A stretch of 64,000 nt of DNA from Distichodus sexfasciatus (lineage: Eukaryota > Chordata > Actinopteri > Characiformes > Distichodontidae), in assembly GCA_032718565.1 (NCBI GenBank), contig JAVGVS010000021.1:1305170-1369169 (forward strand), in the 5' to 3' direction. Positions 60,660 through 64,000 of this stretch are shown in pieces; the stretch's first letter is position 1; every line of letters begins with the position of its first letter. Both the position numbers and the translations under genes were made by a program. The notes below the pieces were generated by a model. It did not search any database, had not been told where the DNA came from, and saw nothing but the letters and a program-made list of their open reading frames with translations.

Positions 60660-61080
60660 ACGAATTCAAGAGAAATAGTTTCTGAAGAGAAGCGAGCGCC
60701 TGGGGAGCTGATTAGCTATTTACAGATGCCACCCACAAAATCCCATGACCCTTAGAGTGGAGTCTGTGAGCAGACAAGCCAATTAGCAAACAGAGGAGTT
60801 GCAGCCTGCTATTATTGTCATTATTCGCTCTATTATGGCGGCTATTGCCGTTCTTCACAGCGCTGCACGGGCTGTGGGGCACCTGCGTCGACCTGTTAAT
60901 GGGGAGCCGAGAAACGGTGGCAGTGCTGGGAGAAGCGCAGTGCCAAACGGTGACTCCAGAGCTCCAGGCAGGCTGGGCAAGCCACTGCTCCGGGTCTCAC
61001 TTCAGGCCCCAGTGCTAACTGGATATGATGGCTCACCGCAAGGGATCGGCACGGCAGATGTGCTAAATGACTATCTGAGA
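60660..61080. promoter_or_regulatory. candidate conserved noncoding element
   Basis: GC-richer, repeat-free, with GAGCTGATTAGCTATTTACA, CCAATTAGCAAAC and CTGTTAATGGGG. A 98-codon open frame at 60799-61095 crosses it without resemblance or good splice context. Texture suggests an enhancer. Confidence 0.25.
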
Positions 61081-62390
61081 GGTGTGTGTGTGTGAGTGTG
61101 TGTGCATATCTGTCTGTGAAAATATAAGTGTTTAAACGACTCTACATTAGGCTGTATTTTCATGGTAATGCGAAGGGAGAGAGCACCGATTATGGGAAAT
61201 ATAGACCAAAGCAGCATTTGCCTATGTTATCATTCTCAGCGCCGGAGCTGAAGAGTCAAGTTGTAAAAATTAAAAAAACAGAACTGAAAAGGTATTACTT
61301 AAAAAAAAAAAAGTCCACCGAGACAAAAAGGCAGATTTGATTTGATGTGATTTGATTTAGATGTGCATCGTCTCTCCCTGCCTCCCGTGCAGGCTAACGA
61401 GGTAGAATTTAATTAGGGAGGGAGTGAGACGAGTCCTGTGGGATTTAACTGCCTGTCCACAGTCTGAAGGGAAAGACTCAGAGTGAGCTCAGTCTCAGAG
61501 CTGGACCGGACTAAAAGAGTGGAATAAAGATAAAACGTGGCGGGATGTCTGTAAAGACAGGCACTACCTTCGTAAATTAGGTACCGTGCAGAAAGAGACA
61601 TGCAAACTTAACTAAAATGAGGACTGCAGCCAGGAAATGTGATGCTGAGATATGATATGCAGGTATATAATAGATTATTATAAAATGTTTTATATTATAT
61701 AACCGTGACACATAATTATATTATGTTATATATTATATAACAGTGACACATTGTTGAGATGCAGTGACCTCATAATGCTTTCAGAGAGTGTCAAACATTA
61801 AATTATGGTGTTGAGGTCAGGGTTCAAATGGATAATTTTCCTTTTAATTTGGTTACGTGATATTGTTTTTTCAAGCCCGATATTGAGACTGTTAATTGCT
61901 AGTTGATGGGGCAGATAACCGATATGCAAAAAAAGGAAAATCTCTGTCAAAATTTTGAATTTTACAGACACCAAGCTCAGCTGAAACTCTCCTCTTCTCC
62001 TTCTCGGAGCTTCACCTTGCGCTTGTGTGAGTGTGGTGTGAGTGACAATCATGTTTCAATGTTCACTGACTACTTCTCGTGTGTCATGTCCAATCAGAGA
62101 CTTGTGGGCGGGACGTTAAATTAGGCAGCGAGTCGAGACCAAACGGCACAGAGAGAAGAGGCGACAGTGGAGCCACAGTAGCGCACCTTGTAATTACTTA
62201 ATATCGGTGAGGGTCAAAATTAAACACAGATACCGATATTCTACAAACTGTCTAATATCGGCCCACAGTAATCGGAGCGGCCAATAATCGGTCGATCCTT
62301 AATTTGCACAACATTTAAAGTAAAAAATGAGTTCAGGACCAGAAGAGGATCAGGTAGTTAAATCACAGCTGGCTGGTAGAATAAAATGAG
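61081..62390. other. intergenic DNA with one transposon end
   Basis: The right end of a hAT-like element, CCAATAATCGGTCGATCCTTA, lies at 62281-62301; its left end was not found. A TATAATATA-rich low-complexity stretch is at 61660-61745. Confidence 0.45.
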
Positions 62391-62640
62391 TGAAGTGAGT
62401 GAGTGATTATTTGTCACAGCACAGCACACAGTGCTGCACAACAAAATGTGACCACTGCATTTGACCCATCCATGAAGGAGCAGTGGGCAGCTTTTTTGAC
62501 AGCGCCCAGGGAGCAGTGCTTGGAGGCAGTACCTTGCTCATTAGTACCTCAGTGGCACCTTTACCGCTCCAGGACTTGAACCGGTGACCTTCTGATCACG
62601 AGGCTAACTTTGTAACCTTTACCCTACCAACTGACCCAGT
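62391..62640 (-). mobile_element. tRNA-head SINE family A, copy 6
   Basis: Minus-strand GATCAGAAGGTCACCGGTTC with AAGTCCTGG, then ACTGAGGTACTAATGAGCAA and the GCACTGTGTGCTGTGCTGTG block, tail GACAAATAATCACTCAC. Full length. Confidence 0.85.
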
Positions 62641-62650
62641 TGCTTGTTTG

Positions 62651-62746
62651 ACTATGTGACATTACATTTACATGTAGCAGACACTCCTTGCAAGAGCAAC
62701 TTGGGTTCAAGGGTCTTGCTCAGGGCCCAGTGGTGGTAATTCAAGA
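62651..62746 (+). repeat. dispersed repeat B, copy 3
   Basis: ACATTACATTTACATGTAGC AGACACTCCTTGCAAGAGC and TCTTGCTCAGGGCCCAGTGG follow the repeat B order. It directly abuts SINE A copy 6. Confidence 0.55.
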
Positions 62747-62856
62747 TTCTTTATTTATCACATACATAATTTGACATAAATTACAACAAAATGCCCCCAA
62801 TTCATTCATTCAGACAGAAATGGATGAGTCACACATTCCTAATGCGCCCCAATGCG

Positions 62857-62940
62857 CGCACCCACACACACACACACCCCCCCCAGCACGTGGGCATGCG
62901 CGCACACACACAGACATGTACGCCCGCACACACGTGGGCA
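62857..62940 (+). repeat. CA-rich simple repeat
   Basis: CACA and CCCC runs mixed with GCGCGC-type steps. Open frames on both strands here are artefacts of the repeat. Confidence 0.85.
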
Positions 62941-63217
62941 AACTCCCACCAGCAGACAGAGAGCGCACCTCAGAAAATATGTTGTGTCACTCACCTGAAA
63001 TGCAGACAAAAAGTATTTGCGACTTCCCATATAAAGAGGCTCCGGAAATATTCTTCTAGTAGCCCAGAAAGATACATTGCAGTGATAAAAGCTGCACCAT
63101 GAACACCATGATGCCTTTAAGTGTTTGTGTCGGTTTCCGTCTAACCCTAACCCAATCTCTACCCCCAAAGCTGTAAACCTAGGGGAAATACTGTGTGTGG
63201 GGGTGTGTGTACACACA

Positions 63218-64000
63218 TAGTACTGTGCAAAAGTTTTAGGCAGGTGTGAAAAAATGCTGTAAACAAAGAATGCTTTAAAAAATGGAAGTGTTAATCATTT
63301 ATTTTCATCAGTCAACAAAATGCAGTGAATGAACAAAAGAGAAATCTAAATCAAATCAATATTTGGTGTGACCACCCTTTGCCTTCAAAACAGCATCAAT
63401 TCTTCTAGGTACACTTGCACACAGTTTTTGAAGGAACTCAGCTGGTAGGTTGTTCCAAACATCTTGGAGAACTAACCACAGATCTTCCGTGGATGTAGGC
63501 TTCCTCACATCCTTCTGTCTCTTCATGTAATCCCAGACACACTCGATGATGTTGCTATCAGGGCTCTGTGGGCGCCATACCATCACTTCCAGGACTTCTT
63601 GTTCTTCTTTACGCTAAAGATAGTTCTTAATGACTTTGGCTGTATGTTTGGGGTCGTTGTCCTGCTGCAGAATAAATTTGGGGCCAATCATACGCCTCCC
63701 TGATGGTATTGCATGATGGATAAGTATCTGCCTGTATTTCTCAGCATTGAGAACACCATTAATCCTGACCAAATCTCCAACTCCATTTGCAAAAATGCAG
63801 CCCCAAACGTTCAAGGAACCTCCATCATGCTTCACTGTTGCCTGCAGACACTCATTATTGTACCGCTCTCTAGCCCTTCTACAAACAAACTGCCTTCTGC
63901 TACAGCCAAATATTTCAAATTTTGACTCATCAGTCCAGAGCGCCTGCTGCCATTTTTCTGCACCCCAGTTCCTATGTTTTGGTGCATACTTGAGTCGTTT
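63218..64000 (-). mobile_element. Tc1-like transposon (DD38E type), 3' part, continues past the window
   Basis: The 3' terminal repeat begins at TAGTACTGTGCAAAAGTTTT (63218), the same end as the deletion derivative at 37166. The transposase gene is on the minus strand and is cut by the window edge, so the 5' terminal repeat lies beyond. Confidence 0.9.
63356..64000 (-). pseudogene. Tc1-like transposase, catalytic domain, one in-frame stop
   Basis: Minus-strand frame open from the window edge to a stop at about 63356, except for one TAG at 63614-63616. It carries the DDE triad: D in WTDESKFEIF, D in LQQDNDPKHTA, E in SPDSNIIECVW. The spacing between the second D and the E is 38 residues, counting the stop as one, rather than the 34 of Sleeping Beauty-type Tc1 elements. 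Typical Tc1 motifs include VWGCIFANGVGDLV and the C-terminal LCASVPRRIDAVLKAKGGHT. The DNA-binding N-terminus is outside the window. A CAG-to-TAG change is the simplest explanation for the stop, so this copy is probably inactive. Confidence 0.9.

Noticed and set aside
62791..63216. Open frames of 79-125 codons on both strands
   Set aside because: They arise from CA-rich simple repeat (His-Thr and Cys-Val runs).

Overview
The window looks like nuclear DNA from a ray-finned fish, probably an ostariophysan. Its genes are spliced, and introns and intergenic DNA are full of tRNA-derived SINEs (one type resembling the DANA/Mermaid SINEs of zebrafish and catfish), hAT-type and Tc1-type DNA transposons, and (TG)n, (TA)n and (ATCT)n microsatellites. 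The species call is an inference from repeat types only.

Three protein-coding genes can be supported. (1) Positions 1-8726, plus strand: the last five coding exons of ankfn1, an ankyrin-repeat and fibronectin type III protein related to Drosophila wide awake. The 5' part lies outside the window. (2) Positions 14686-15357, plus strand: an intronless noggin gene (223 residues), a secreted BMP antagonist. (3) Positions 25778-29575, minus strand: a complete six-exon enpp7-like gene (488 residues), an intestinal alkaline-sphingomyelinase type ectoenzyme with signal peptide, full metal-site set and a C-terminal membrane anchor. All splice phases of ankfn1 and enpp7 were followed by hand and close without a frameshift.

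The ankfn1-to-noggin order matches the human 17q22 arrangement. enpp7 is next here but sits elsewhere on chromosome 17 in human, so the order beyond noggin is rearranged. The three genes are not functionally linked as far as can be seen.

From 29.6 kb to 64 kb I find no host protein gene. This stretch holds transposons and several GC-richer, TAAT- and E-box-bearing blocks that could be regulatory, perhaps for noggin; that is inference. Notable mobile elements are a 620-bp hAT-type element nested in a deleted Tc1-type element (37166-38330), a 708-bp hAT-type element split by a (TA)n expansion (48588-49295), and, at the right edge, a Tc1-like transposase gene with DD38E spacing that is open to the window end except for one in-frame stop (63218-64000). 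No CRISPR, rRNA, free-standing tRNA gene, viral gene or toxin gene was seen.
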